From an uncultured Prevotellaceae bacterium (GTDB taxonomy: Bacteria > Bacteroidota > Bacteroidia > Bacteroidales > Muribaculaceae): a stretch of 64,000 bases of DNA. The notes beneath the pieces are model-generated. The model was given only the letters and a program-made list of their open reading frames with translations. It made no database searches and was not told the DNA's origin. Positions 45,222-54,385 of the stretch are shown in pieces. Numbering within the stretch: the first letter of the stretch is position 1; the number at the start of each line of letters is the position of its first letter. The stretch covers positions 145,590 through 209,589 of the forward strand of contig ONGE01000004.1 of NCBI GenBank assembly GCA_900317325.1, read 5' to 3'. A program made the translations under genes and the position numbers.

Positions 45222-46325
45222 TCAGACATTGAAGCGGAACACGACGATGTCGCCGTCCTGCATCACATATTCTTTACCCTCGATGTGCAGCTTGCCTGCC
45301 TCCTTGACGGCGGCCTCGCTGCCATAGTGGATGTAGTCCTCGTACTTGATGATCTCGGCACGGATGAAACCGCGTTCAAAGTCGGTGTGGATCACACCGG
45401 CGCACTGCGGTGCCTTGCTGCCGCGACGATAGGTCCAGGCGCGCACCTCCTTGGGACCGGCCGTGAGGAAGGTCTCGAGGTTCAGCAGGGCGTAGGCCGA
45501 CTTGATGATGCGGTTCACGCCGCTTTCCTCCAAACCGATCTCGGCCAGGAACATCTGGCGCTCCTCGTAGTCCTCGAGTTCAGCGATTTCGCTCTCGGTC
45601 TGGGCGGCAACGACCAGGATCTGGGCATCCTCGTCCTTGACAGCCTCGCGCACGGCATCGACATAGGCATTGCCGTTCACCACGCTCTTGTCATCGACGT
45701 TGCAAACATACATCACCGGCTTGTTGGTCAACAGGAACAGCTCGTGGGCGATTTTCTCCTCATCCTTGTTGAGCAGTTCCACCGTGCGGGCGCTGTGGCC
45801 TTGTTCCAGGGCCTCCTTGTAGCGCTTCAACACCTCATACTGCACCTTGGCCTCGCGGTCGCCGCCGGTTTGAGCCTGCTTCTGCACGCGGCTGATGCGG
45901 CTCTCGATGGTCTCCAGGTCTCGCAACTGCAGCTCCAGGTCGATGACCTCCTTGTCGCGCACGGGGTCCACGGTACCGTCGACGTGAGTCACGTTGTCGT
46001 CGTCGAAGCAACGCAGCACGTGGATGATGGCATCGGTCTCACGGATGTTGCCCAGGAACTTGTTGCCCAAGCCCTCGCCGCGGCTGGCACCTTTCACCAG
46101 ACCTGCGATGTCAACGATCTCGACCGTGGTGGGGACGATGCGTGCCGGATTCACCAGTTTGGCGAGCTCGTTAAGACGCTCGTCGGGCACCGTGATCACG
46201 CCCACATTGGGCTCGATGGTACAGAAAGGGAAGTTTGCCGACTGCGCCTTGGCGTTCGACAAGCAGTTGAACAGAGTGGACTTGCCCACATTGGGCAGTC
46301 CCACGATTCCACATTGTAATGACAT
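45222..46325 (-). CDS. ychF: Redox-regulated P-loop ATPase YchF
   Basis: 367 residues from ATG 46325, the conserved start (MSLQCGIVGLPNVGKSTLFN). The frame stays open 49 codons further upstream but that part is not homologous. G1 is GLPNVGKST, G3 DIAGLVKGASRGEGLGNKFL; a TGS-like C-terminal domain follows (RAWTYRRGSKAPQCAGVIHTDFERGFIRAE, GKEYVMQDGDIVVFRFNV). Obg-related, ribosome-associated ATPase involved in stress adaptation. Own promoter at 46359-46390. Confidence 0.97.
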   Translation of the reverse strand: MSLQCGIVGLPNVGKSTLFNCLSNAKAQSANFPFCTIEPNVGVITVPDERLNELAKLVNPARIVPTTVEIVDIAGLVKGASRGEGLGNKFLGNIRETDAIIHVLRCFDDDNVTHVDGTVDPVRDKEVIDLELQLRDLETIESRISRVQKQAQTGGDREAKVQYEVLKRYKEALEQGHSARTVELLNKDEEKIAHELFLLTNKPVMYVCNVDDKSVVNGNAYVDAVREAVKDEDAQILVVAAQTESEIAELEDYEERQMFLAEIGLEESGVNRIIKSAYALLNLETFLTAGPKEVRAWTYRRGSKAPQCAGVIHTDFERGFIRAEIIKYEDYIHYGSEAAVKEAGKLHIEGKEYVMQDGDIVVFRFNV

Positions 46326-46358
46326 AGTTTTATCTCGTTTTTTATGTTTTCTGGATGG

Positions 46359-46390
46359 CAAAGGTACACAATTCCCTCCACACCACCAAA
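46359..46390 (-). promoter_or_regulatory. Promoter of ychF
   Basis: Minus strand: TTTG (46387-46390), 20-bp spacer, TACCTTTG (46359-46366); ~34-base leader. Confidence 0.72.
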
Positions 46391-46504
46391 TGCCGCCATC
46401 CCTGTCACGTTTTCGACGCGAAAAAAAGCAAGAAAAGCTCGTTTTGGCAGCACTTTTTTGCACTTTAAGCAATAAGCGACCAAAAATTGCGTTAATATGA
46501 GTAA

Positions 46505-47263
46505 ATGGACCTGACTAAGCTCCGACATATTGCGATTATGCTGCTGTTGATGGTGTGCGCCGTAGCGCATGCCCAGGATAATGACATGATTCTGAATCGC
46601 CCCTATGCCGATACCAAGAAGGTGCACTTCGGCTTCTCGGTGGGCATGAATTTCCAGAATCTCGCCATTACCAACAACGGCCGTGTCACCGGTGGCGGCA
46701 TTTCGGATAACGGTGAGGAGTGGTACGCCGACGTATCGGCTCACTCGCCGGGCTTCTGTGTGAACGTGCTGGCCGACTACCGTATCGCCGACCACTTCAA
46801 CCTGAGGGTGTCGCCGGGACTGTACTTCGGTAACAAGGTGGTGCGTTTCCTGAACCATCGCGGCGATCCGCAATGGGCCGAGCAAAGCCACTACAAGCAG
46901 AACCAGAACATCAAGTCGACCTATATTGTCGTGCCTGTTGACCTGAAGATGAGCGCCAAACGTTATCACAACATGCGCCCTTATTTCACCGCAGGTGCGA
47001 TGTACGCGGGCGACCTGGCCAGGGATCGCGGTGAGCAATACAAGCTCAAGAACAGCGACGTGATGCTCACGGTGGGCATGGGTTGTGACTTCTATATGCC
47101 CTTCTTCAAGCTGTGCCCCGAAATCAAGTTCTGTTTCGGCTTGAAGAACCTGTTGGATAAGAACCGTCCCGACCTGGAGGACCGTCCCGAGGATTATCAC
47201 TTTACCGAGAGTGTGAACAAGATCAAGAGCGATATGGTGGTGGTCACGTTCTATTTTGAATAA
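46505..47263 (+). CDS. porT: PorT-like outer-membrane beta-barrel protein (type IX secretion)
   Basis: 252 residues. Signal peptide ~1-23 (HIAIMLLLMVCAVAHAQ). LNRPYADTKKVHFGFSVGMNFQNLAI matches the PorT/SprT signature near the N-terminus. Alternating beta strands follow (FNLRVSPGLYFGNKVVRF, STYIVVPVDLKMS, RPYFTAGAMYAGDL) and the C-terminus ends in an aromatic Phe-Glu outer-membrane-type strand (MVVVTFYFE). PorT is needed for secretion and maturation of T9SS cargo in Porphyromonas. First gene of the T9SS cluster; the porP frame begins 8 bp after its stop. Confidence 0.8.
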   Translation: MDLTKLRHIAIMLLLMVCAVAHAQDNDMILNRPYADTKKVHFGFSVGMNFQNLAITNNGRVTGGGISDNGEEWYADVSAHSPGFCVNVLADYRIADHFNLRVSPGLYFGNKVVRFLNHRGDPQWAEQSHYKQNQNIKSTYIVVPVDLKMSAKRYHNMRPYFTAGAMYAGDLARDRGEQYKLKNSDVMLTVGMGCDFYMPFFKLCPEIKFCFGLKNLLDKNRPDLEDRPEDYHFTESVNKIKSDMVVVTFYFE

Positions 47264-47270
47264 TGAAGTA

Positions 47271-48260
47271 ATGTCGTTTAAGTTACTTGACATAAAACAC
47301 TTGCTGGCTGCGATGACAATGGCTGTCGTCGTGGCCCTTGGCGTTTCGGCCCAGTCCGATGCCGCTTTGTCTCACTTCTGGTTGGGCAGGAGCTACTACA
47401 ATCCCGCTGCCGCCGGTGAGTATAACGGCATCCACATGAACGTGGGTAGCCGCATGCAGTGGGTGGACTTCAGGCACGCGCCCATGAACTTCTATGTCAC
47501 CGTGGATGCGCCTTACAAATTCATGGGACAACTGTTTGCGGGCGGTGTGAAAGCCGAGTATGAACGCATCGGTTTGTACACCAACACCCGTATCGGTGCC
47601 CAGATCGCCTACAAGCGCAGGTTCGGACGTCACCTGATGGTCAGTGTGGGCATTCAGCCCGGTGTGTTTTCCCAGACTTTCCGTGGCGCCGAGGCCATCA
47701 CGCCCGCGGCCGACCAGGAGAATCCCGGTAACTCCGATATTATCCCTAACAGTGATGTGTCGGGTACGGCATTCGATGCCAATGTGGGCGCCTTTGTGTC
47801 TCATCCCAAGTTCTGGGCCGGCTTTGCTGTGACTCACGTGACGTCGCCTGGAATCGAGCTCAAGCAGTCCCGCGAGTCGATGGAAGTTTATGAATTCAAG
47901 GTGAGCCGTGGCTATAATTTTATGGCCGGTGGCAATATTCCTATTAATAATACGTTATTTGAAATACAGCCCTCGGGAATGTTCTTTGCCACGGATAAGG
48001 TCTGGACAGCCCAGGTGGCCACTATGGTGCGTTATAACCGCATGCTCAACATCGGTGCTGGTTACCGATGGAAAGATGCAGTGACGGCCTTTATCGGCGT
48101 CAATCTCAAGAACGCTTACATCGGATATGCCTATGACTACCCGGTGTCGGCCATCAGCAAGGCTACCTTCGGCAGCCACGAGGTGTTTGTTACCTATAAT
48201 GTGAAACTCGATAAGCGAGAGAAGAACAAGAACAAACAAAAAAGCGTACGCTTAATGTGA
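47271..48260 (+). CDS. porP: Type IX secretion protein PorP/SprF
   Basis: 329 residues from ATG 47271; an in-frame TTG at 47256 would overlap porT. Signal peptide ~1-30 (AAMTMAVVVALGVSAQ). The PorP/SprF signature is visible: HFWLGRSYYNPAAAGEYNGIHMNVGSRMQWVDF, with APMNFYVTVDAPYK and IGLYTNTRIGAQIAYKRRF. C-terminal barrel strands and basic tail (KRERKNKNKQK-like). Outer-membrane protein paired with GldK. It lies 5 bp upstream of gldK in one operon. Confidence 0.93.
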   Translation: MSFKLLDIKHLLAAMTMAVVVALGVSAQSDAALSHFWLGRSYYNPAAAGEYNGIHMNVGSRMQWVDFRHAPMNFYVTVDAPYKFMGQLFAGGVKAEYERIGLYTNTRIGAQIAYKRRFGRHLMVSVGIQPGVFSQTFRGAEAITPAADQENPGNSDIIPNSDVSGTAFDANVGAFVSHPKFWAGFAVTHVTSPGIELKQSRESMEVYEFKVSRGYNFMAGGNIPINNTLFEIQPSGMFFATDKVWTAQVATMVRYNRMLNIGAGYRWKDAVTAFIGVNLKNAYIGYAYDYPVSAISKATFGSHEVFVTYNVKLDKREKNKNKQKSVRLM

Positions 48261-48264
48261 GAAT

Positions 48265-49707
48265 ATGAAGAAACTAATTTTGATACTGTTGGTCGCTGTG
48301 GCGACCGTGTCCTGCGGATCGGTGCGCAAGGGTGGTACCGGCGGCGGTGAAGTCACCGGTGTCGGAGCCACTGTGTTTAACGAGACCACGCCCTATGGCA
48401 TGGTGCTTGTTGATGTGGGCTCGATGCGCGAGGGGCCAGGGGAGCGTGACTCGATTTGGGGTATCGATTCCACGGCACACGGCATCTCGGTCGACGCCTT
48501 CTGGATGGACGAGATGGAAGTGAGCAATTCCAAGTATAAACAGTTTGTATATTGGGTGCGTGACTCCATCATCCGTGAGCGCCTTGCCGACCCCAACTAC
48601 GGCGGCAACGAGGAGTTCAAGATCGAGGAGGACAAGGAAGGTAATCCTGTCACTCCGCATCTTGACTGGAGCAAGTCTATCCCCTGGAAGAACCCCAGCG
48701 AGGACGAGGAGCGCGCCATCAACAGCGTCTATCGCATCAATCCCATTACCGGGGTCAAGGAACTTGACGCTTCCCAGATGAATTACCGTTATGATGTCTA
48801 TAACCTGACCGAGGCCGCTAAGCGTCGTCACCGCTTCGATCCGGAGCGCCGCGACTACAACACCGACCACGAGGTGGACTTGACGCCTCCCACCATCAGC
48901 AAGGATACCGCCTTTGTCGATGACGACGGCCGCATCATCCGCCAGACCATCACCAGGCCCCTGCAGAGCGACTTCGACTTCCTGAACACCTACATTGTTA
49001 ATATATACCCCGACACCACGTGCTGGGTGAATGACTTTGAGAACGCTTACCAGGAGCCTTATGTGCGCATGTACTTCGCCAACGGCAACTACAACAGCTA
49101 CCCCGTCGTGGGTGTGAGCTGGGAGCAGGCCAACGCCTTCTGCCACTGGCGCACCGAGTTCCTCAAGAAGTCGCTGGGCAATCAGGGCATCTATGTGGAG
49201 CCCTTCCGCCTGCCCACCGAGGCCGAGTGGGAGTTTGCTGCCCGTGCCGGCCAGAACAAGAACAAGTATCCCTGGGACGGCGACCTGCCCCTGACGGTCG
49301 ACGAGGGCTGCTTCTATGCCAACTTCAAGCCCGACGAGGGTAACTACGTCAAGGACGGTTACCTCATCTCGGCTCCCGTGGGCACCTATGAGCCCAACGA
49401 CTACGGCCTGTATGACATGGCCGGTAACGTGAGCGAGTGGACCTCGACCGCCTATACCGAGAGCATCGACCGCATGACCGATGACATCAACCCCGAGTAC
49501 CGCTACTATGTGGCCAAGGAGGATCCTTACAAGATGTCGCGCAAGATTGTGCGTGGCGGTTCCTGGAAGGACGTGGTGCACAACATCCGCGCCGACTTGC
49601 GCATGTGGGAATACCAGAACGAGCAGCGCAGCTACATCGGTTTCCGTTGCGTGCGCTCCAAGGTGGGTATCGTCAAGGGCAAGCGCAAGAACTGCTGCAA
49701 GGACTAA
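48265..49707 (+). CDS. gldK: T9SS ring lipoprotein GldK/PorK
   Basis: 480 residues. Lipobox ATVSCGS (Cys ~17). FGE-sulfatase/SUMF1-like fold: MVLVDVGSM, VDAFWMDEMEVSNSKYKQFVYW, VVGVSWEQANAFCHWRT, RLPTEAEWEFAARAG, YPWDGDLP, LYDMAGNVSEWT, RGGSWKD, YIGFRCVRS. With GldN it forms the periplasmic ring of T9SS; the family is catalytically inactive in this role. The genes run porP-gldK-gldL-gldM-gldN with short gaps. Confidence 0.97.
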   Translation: MKKLILILLVAVATVSCGSVRKGGTGGGEVTGVGATVFNETTPYGMVLVDVGSMREGPGERDSIWGIDSTAHGISVDAFWMDEMEVSNSKYKQFVYWVRDSIIRERLADPNYGGNEEFKIEEDKEGNPVTPHLDWSKSIPWKNPSEDEERAINSVYRINPITGVKELDASQMNYRYDVYNLTEAAKRRHRFDPERRDYNTDHEVDLTPPTISKDTAFVDDDGRIIRQTITRPLQSDFDFLNTYIVNIYPDTTCWVNDFENAYQEPYVRMYFANGNYNSYPVVGVSWEQANAFCHWRTEFLKKSLGNQGIYVEPFRLPTEAEWEFAARAGQNKNKYPWDGDLPLTVDEGCFYANFKPDEGNYVKDGYLISAPVGTYEPNDYGLYDMAGNVSEWTSTAYTESIDRMTDDINPEYRYYVAKEDPYKMSRKIVRGGSWKDVVHNIRADLRMWEYQNEQRSYIGFRCVRSKVGIVKGKRKNCCKD

Positions 49708-49773
49708 TCCACATTATTAGAATAGTAAGAGAGAACAAATCATCACACTCATTTTTTCATAGTTCAAGCAACA

Positions 49774-50751
49774 ATGGGTAAAATCAAGAGATATAAAAAG
49801 AAAGCAGGCCGCTTCCTCAAGAGCGACAGCGGTCAGCGTTTTTTCAACTTTGCCTACAGTATCGGTGCCGCAGTCGTTATCTTGGGTGCCTTGTTCAAGA
49901 TTCTGCACATGCCGGCTGGTAATGCTCTGCTCAGTATCGGTATGGGTACCGAGGTGCTCATGTTCGTGCTCACGGCATTTGACAAGCCCGAGAAAGAGTA
50001 TCACTGGGAGGAAGTATTCCCTGTCCTGGCCAGCCAGAATCCCGAGGATCGCCCCGATTTCAACACGGGCGGCGGTATCTTCATTGGCGGCGCCGGTGGT
50101 AACGGTGAAGGCTATGAAGGCGGCGACGTCAACATCAGCGTTTCCGATGCCAAGAGTGCCGTCGGTCTGCCTCAGGGCGTGAACCTGAGCGAGGAGGACA
50201 CCCAGTCGCTGAGCGAGAGTATCGCCAAGATGGCTGCCGCCAGCGATCAGCTCTCACGCATGGCCGAGTTGACCGATGCCACCCAGCAGTACCTGAGCCA
50301 GATGGCGGGCATCAGCGAGCAGATGCAGAAGCTCCAGGCCACCACGACAGCGCTCAACGAGGTGAGCGAGACGTTGCTCAACAGCTACAAAGCCATTACC
50401 GACAACAGCCAGAACATCTCGAACAGCTCCACGGGTTATGTGGACCAGATGCAGGCTCTCAACCAGAACATCAGCGGCCTGAACACCATCTACGAGATTC
50501 AGCTCAAGAGCATCTCTTCACAGCTCGACAACATCGACCGCGTGAACCGTGGCTTGAAGGACATCCGCGACATGTACGAGAAGAGTGCTGCCGAGAGTGC
50601 CCACTACTGTGACGAGACCGAGAAGATGGCCCGCTACATGAAGCAGCTCAACAGCGTCTATGAGAAGATGGTCAAGGCCATGACCGTGAACATGTACCGT
50701 CCCATGCCCGGCATGCCCGGCATCGAGCCTGACAATGATCAGGACGCGTGA
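49774..50751 (+). CDS. gldL: T9SS inner-membrane motor protein GldL/PorL
   Basis: 325 residues. Two N-terminal transmembrane helices (~27-47 and ~50-70: FFNFAYSIGAAVVILGALFK, ALLSIGMGTEVLMFVLTAF) with the conserved KILHMPAGN loop. The membrane Glu in GMGTEVLMF is the proton-channel residue of the GldLM motor. A Gly-rich linker (~95-125) leads to a long coiled-coil cytoplasmic part. With GldM it powers secretion using the proton motive force. Confidence 0.96.
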   Translation: MGKIKRYKKKAGRFLKSDSGQRFFNFAYSIGAAVVILGALFKILHMPAGNALLSIGMGTEVLMFVLTAFDKPEKEYHWEEVFPVLASQNPEDRPDFNTGGGIFIGGAGGNGEGYEGGDVNISVSDAKSAVGLPQGVNLSEEDTQSLSESIAKMAAASDQLSRMAELTDATQQYLSQMAGISEQMQKLQATTTALNEVSETLLNSYKAITDNSQNISNSSTGYVDQMQALNQNISGLNTIYEIQLKSISSQLDNIDRVNRGLKDIRDMYEKSAAESAHYCDETEKMARYMKQLNSVYEKMVKAMTVNMYRPMPGMPGIEPDNDQDA

Positions 50752-50814
50752 CACCGCAATCTGAACCCGATATTTGACATCAATCCTATTTTAACCGATA
50801 GAGAGAAACAATAG

Positions 50815-52407
50815 ATGGCAACCTCAAAAAATAAGAGCGTCAACCGCATGTCGCCGCGAGAGAAGATGATTAACCTCATGTATATCGTCTTGACGGCTAT
50901 GCTTGCCCTGAACGTGTCGAGCGATGTGCTCAACGGTTTCAGTCAGGTGCAGGACGGCTTGACTCGCTCCAACCGCACCATCATGGCGCGTAACCAGGCC
51001 CTCTATGCCCAATTGCAGGCCTTCAACGAGAAGAACCCCGAGAAAGGCAAGGTATGGCTGGACAAGGCGACCCAGGTGGTGGGTGAAACCGACAAACTCT
51101 ACAACTACATAGACTCGCTGAAGCTTTTGATCGTCAAGACTGCCGACGGTGAAGATGGCGATGTCAACAACATCCGCAGCCGCGACAACACCGAGGCGGC
51201 CAGCGTCGTCATGTTGCCTCCCAAGGAGACTGGACGACCCGGTAATGGCAAGATCCTGAGGTCGCGCATTGACCAGTATCGTCAGTTCGTGACATCCTTT
51301 CTCGATGATCCCGAGAAACGCCAAAACCTGGAGGCTGCTCTCTCGACAGTGCCTCCCAAGGCCCGTGGTGAGGAAATGAGTAAGAAGAACTGGGAAGAGA
51401 CCATGTTCGATAATATGCCCTGTATCGCTGCCGTCACCCTGTTGACCAAGTTGCAGAACGACGTGCGCTATGCCGAGGGTGAGATCCTGAACCAGATGCT
51501 GACCAACGTCGACCTGGGTGACCTGCGTGTGAACCTGGTCAATGCATTCGTCGTGCCCGACTCACGTATCGTGATGCGCGGTACCAAGTACAGCGCCCAC
51601 ATCGTGCTCGCGGCCATCGATACCACCCAGCGACCCATCGTGTATGTCAATGGCTCCCACTTGAACAACAACACGGGCATCTATGAGGTGGCGACCAGCA
51701 AGGCGGGTAATTATGAATACTCGGGCTGGATCGAGGTGCTGGGACGTGACGGTACGGTGACAAAACGCGACTTCAAGTCGAGCTACACCGTCATCGACCC
51801 CCTGGCTACCATCAGCGCCACGATGATGAACGTGCTGTATGCCGGTATCAACAACCCCATCAGCATCGCTGTGCCCGGTGTGCCCGAGGGCAGCATAAGC
51901 GCCACGATGACCAACGGAACGCTCACCAAGAGCGGTGATGGATGGGTGGCACATCCCAGCAAGGTGGGTGCCGAGTGTGTCATCTCGGTGACTGCCGAGA
52001 TGGACGGCCAACGCACCAACGTGGGCAGCACCACCTTCAAGGTGCGCAAGCTGCCTGATCCCACGCCCTTCATCACCTACAAGGACGACAAGGGACAGCC
52101 CAACCGCTACAAGGGTGGCAAGCCCTTCTCCAAGGCCCTGCTGATGGCCGCTGGAGGACTGGATGCCGCTATCGACGACGAAATCCTGAACATCGACTAC
52201 AAGGTCGTGTCGTTTGAGACCGTATTCTTTGACTCGATGGGTAATGCAGTGCCCGAGCTGTCTAACGGCTCGCAGTTCTCCGAGCGACAGAAGGCCGCCA
52301 TGCGCCGCCTGTCACACGGCAAGCGCTTCTACATCTCCCGCGTCAAGGCTACCGGCCCCGACGGCATCACCCGTGACATCTCGCCCATCGAGGTTATCGT
52401 GAACTAG
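50815..52407 (+). CDS. gldM: T9SS motor/periplasmic protein GldM/PorM
   Basis: 530 residues. The short cytoplasmic N-terminus and single TM helix carry the family motif MSPREKMINLMYIVLTAMLALNVSSDVLNGF (~12-42). The periplasmic part is divided into four D domains, with VDLGDLRVNLVNAFVVPDSRIVMRGTKY, NGTLTKSGDGW, and the C-terminal FKVRKLPDPTPFI and ISRVKATGPDGITRDISPIEVIV. It spans the periplasm from GldL to the GldK/GldN ring. Confidence 0.97.
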   Translation: MATSKNKSVNRMSPREKMINLMYIVLTAMLALNVSSDVLNGFSQVQDGLTRSNRTIMARNQALYAQLQAFNEKNPEKGKVWLDKATQVVGETDKLYNYIDSLKLLIVKTADGEDGDVNNIRSRDNTEAASVVMLPPKETGRPGNGKILRSRIDQYRQFVTSFLDDPEKRQNLEAALSTVPPKARGEEMSKKNWEETMFDNMPCIAAVTLLTKLQNDVRYAEGEILNQMLTNVDLGDLRVNLVNAFVVPDSRIVMRGTKYSAHIVLAAIDTTQRPIVYVNGSHLNNNTGIYEVATSKAGNYEYSGWIEVLGRDGTVTKRDFKSSYTVIDPLATISATMMNVLYAGINNPISIAVPGVPEGSISATMTNGTLTKSGDGWVAHPSKVGAECVISVTAEMDGQRTNVGSTTFKVRKLPDPTPFITYKDDKGQPNRYKGGKPFSKALLMAAGGLDAAIDDEILNIDYKVVSFETVFFDSMGNAVPELSNGSQFSERQKAAMRRLSHGKRFYISRVKATGPDGITRDISPIEVIVN

Positions 52408-52444
52408 TCCCAATTGAAAAGATCATAAAGCAATAAACCAGAAT

Positions 52445-53629
52445 ATGAAGAATCTTAGATTGATAATCGCTCTGCTGCTCATCGGCTTGGCTGTTCAGGC
52501 CGGTGCTCAGGTGACCAAGCGCAACGAAGGCGACTCCCGCAAGAAGGACAAGAAGGACGGCGCTGCGGCAATCACCGACCGTCAGCAGTCATTCTACGAG
52601 GTCAAGGAACCCAGTGATGCCGACCTGCAGTGGATGAAGGTCATCTACCGTTCGCTCGACCTGACCAAGGGCAAGAATCCGGCGCTTTACTATCCTGAGG
52701 TGCCCAACGAGGACGGTGAGAACCTCTACTTCATCATCATGCGCCTGCTGGCCAAGAATCAGATCTCGGCCTACGAGTATCTGGTTGACGGACGCGAGAT
52801 GTTCACCGAGGACTTCAAGGTCAAGGTCAATGAGCTGTTCGACCGCTTCTCGATTTACTATACCGAGGCCAAGGGCAGCACAGCCAAGAATCCCATCTAT
52901 GAGTTTGAGGCTGCCGACATCCGTGGCGCCGAGGTGCTCAGCTACTACATCATCGAGAAATGGGAGTTTGACACCCGCAGCAACCAGATGAAGGCGCGCG
53001 TCGAGGCGTTGTGCCCCGTCTTGCACCAGGCCGACGACTGGAGCGGTGAGGCCGTGCCTTATCCCATGTTCTGGGTCAAGCTCAACGACATCCGTCCCTA
53101 TCTGGCACAACAGTATGTCTTCACCGACGATGACAACAACCTGGCCCGCTACAGCATCGATGACTTCTTCAAGCTGAACATGTACACGGGCGACATCATC
53201 AAGACCAAGAACCTGCGCAACCTGTCGCTCAAGCAGATGTTCCCCGAGGAAGAGGCCTACAAGCACGCTCAGGACAGCATCGAGCAGCGTCTGCGCAGCT
53301 TCAACAAGGACCTGTGGGTTCCGCCGTTGGAGGAACTGCAGGCTCGCGCCGAAGCCGAGGAGAAAGCCCGTGCTGAGGCCGAGGGTGAACTCGAAGAGGG
53401 TGAAGAAGGCGCCGAGCAAGTTGAAGGCGAAGCCGCCGACAAGGAAGAGAAGACTGTGACCCGCACCACCAAGCGCGGCAGCAAGTCCTCGACCAGCAAG
53501 AAGTCGAGCAAAGCCAAGGCCAAAGCCAAAGAAAAAGAGAAAAAGGCCAAGATCAAGGAGCGCAAGCCCAAGACCAGTACTCAGACCGTCAATGCCGGCG
53601 TGCGCTCGGTGCGCAACCGCAAGAAATAA
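52445..53629 (+). CDS. gldN: T9SS ring protein GldN/PorN with a lysine-rich C-terminal extension
   Basis: 394 residues, longer than typical GldN because of the tail. Signal peptide ~1-21 (IIALLLIGLAVQAGAQ). Core ~55-300 has DLQWMKVIYRSLDLTKGKNPALYYP, ENLYFIIMRLLAKNQISAYEYL and EAADIRGAEVLSYYIIEKWEFD. From ~300 an acidic/Ala-rich stretch (EEKARAEAEGELEEGEEGAEQ) gives way to a strongly basic one (SKKSSKAKAKAKEKEKKAKIK). It forms the ring with GldK. A terminator follows. Confidence 0.96.
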   Translation: MKNLRLIIALLLIGLAVQAGAQVTKRNEGDSRKKDKKDGAAAITDRQQSFYEVKEPSDADLQWMKVIYRSLDLTKGKNPALYYPEVPNEDGENLYFIIMRLLAKNQISAYEYLVDGREMFTEDFKVKVNELFDRFSIYYTEAKGSTAKNPIYEFEAADIRGAEVLSYYIIEKWEFDTRSNQMKARVEALCPVLHQADDWSGEAVPYPMFWVKLNDIRPYLAQQYVFTDDDNNLARYSIDDFFKLNMYTGDIIKTKNLRNLSLKQMFPEEEAYKHAQDSIEQRLRSFNKDLWVPPLEELQARAEAEEKARAEAEGELEEGEEGAEQVEGEAADKEEKTVTRTTKRGSKSSTSKKSSKAKAKAKEKEKKAKIKERKPKTSTQTVNAGVRSVRNRKK

Positions 53630-53663
53630 TCGAGAAATAATAAAAGAGTTAAATCAGTAGCAA

Positions 53664-53698
53664 AGCACGAGGCAGCACACTGTCTCGTGCTTTGTTTT
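53664..53698 (+). terminator. Terminator of the T9SS operon
   Basis: AGCACGAGGCAG / CTGTCTCGTGCT stem (one mismatch) with a 4-base loop, followed by TTGTTTT. Confidence 0.85.
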
Positions 53699-53753
53699 AT
53701 GGCAATTCATCGCGTGCGGGCTGTTTTTTGCAAAAAAATATTTCACAAAAACC

Positions 53754-53784
53754 TTTGTCGGTTTTGGAAAAATATCTAACTTTG
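53754..53784 (+). promoter_or_regulatory. Promoter of rpsU
   Basis: TTTG (53754-53757), 19-bp spacer, TAACTTTG (53777-53784). It gives a leader of ~185 bases. Confidence 0.72.
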
Positions 53785-53789
53785 CGGCG

Positions 53790-53974
53790 CTAAAAAACGA
53801 AAGGGGGTTGGTTAACCTACTGTAAGAGATTGAAAATCAATACATATCGACCTTTATGACATCGCTCGGCACGTGGCTCGCTGGCGATGCTCCATCTGAT
53901 ATAGGGCCACAACCCAATGAAGAAATTCATCAATTAACAAACAAATAAAACATTAAAAACAAAACAAACTCATT
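53790..53974 (+). promoter_or_regulatory. 5' leader of rpsU with a motif shared with the rpmB leader
   Basis: No open frame. It contains GGTTGGTTAACC-type complementarity at its start, and at 53867-53889 the 23-base stretch shared with the rpmB leader (20 identical; core CTCGCTGGCGATG). The 3' part is A-rich up to the start codon. A likely ribosomal-protein regulatory leader; not assigned to a named family. Confidence 0.5.
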
Positions 53975-54166
53975 ATGATTATTGTTCCCGTAAAGGAAGG
54001 CGACAACATCGAACGCGCCCTTAAGAAATTCAAACGTAAAACCGAGAAGACCGGTGTCATCAAAGAACTGCGTACCCGCCAGGCTTTCCAGAAGCCTTCG
54101 ATCACCAACCGCAAGAAGATGATGAAGGCTGTCTATGTACAGCAGCTCCGCAACCGCGAAGAGTAA
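53975..54166 (+). CDS. rpsU: 30S ribosomal protein S21
   Basis: 63 residues: MIIVPVKEGDNIERALKKFKRKTEKTG, then ELRTRQAFQKPSITNRKKMMKAVY, the Bacteroidetes S21 sequence. A strong terminator follows. In Bacteroidales this gene commonly precedes the xerC-like gene and hpf, as here. Confidence 0.98.
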   Translation: MIIVPVKEGDNIERALKKFKRKTEKTGVIKELRTRQAFQKPSITNRKKMMKAVYVQQLRNREE

Positions 54167-54195
54167 TACCCGATCAACTCACAACAATCATATCA

Positions 54196-54233
54196 AGACA
54201 GGAATCGCCGTCAGGCGGTTCCTGTCTGTTTTG
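54196..54233 (+). terminator. Terminator of rpsU
   Basis: GACAGGAA-CGCC / GGCG-TTCCTGTC stem with a 4-base loop, followed by TGTTTTG. The stretch from here to 54385 shows nothing recognisable. Confidence 0.85.
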
Positions 54234-54385
54234 TGTGTGCCATCTTGTCATAGCACAGTAGGGGGCGCTTCCAGCGACGAGGATAGTATGGGTCTCTCGT
54301 GGGTGATGCAAACCACTTCGCTGTACATTACCCACGTTACTCAAATAATCGCCCTTCGGACGTCTTAGTGTCATCGTGTGTGGTC

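Noticed and set aside
46326-46472. N-terminal extension of YchF
   Set aside because: The reading frame is open but the family start MSLQCGIVG is at 46325 and the promoter at 46359-46390 lies inside the extension.
48274-49581. A 435-codon open frame opposite gldK
   Set aside because: Antisense shadow of gldK; composition typical of a complementary frame and no start signals.
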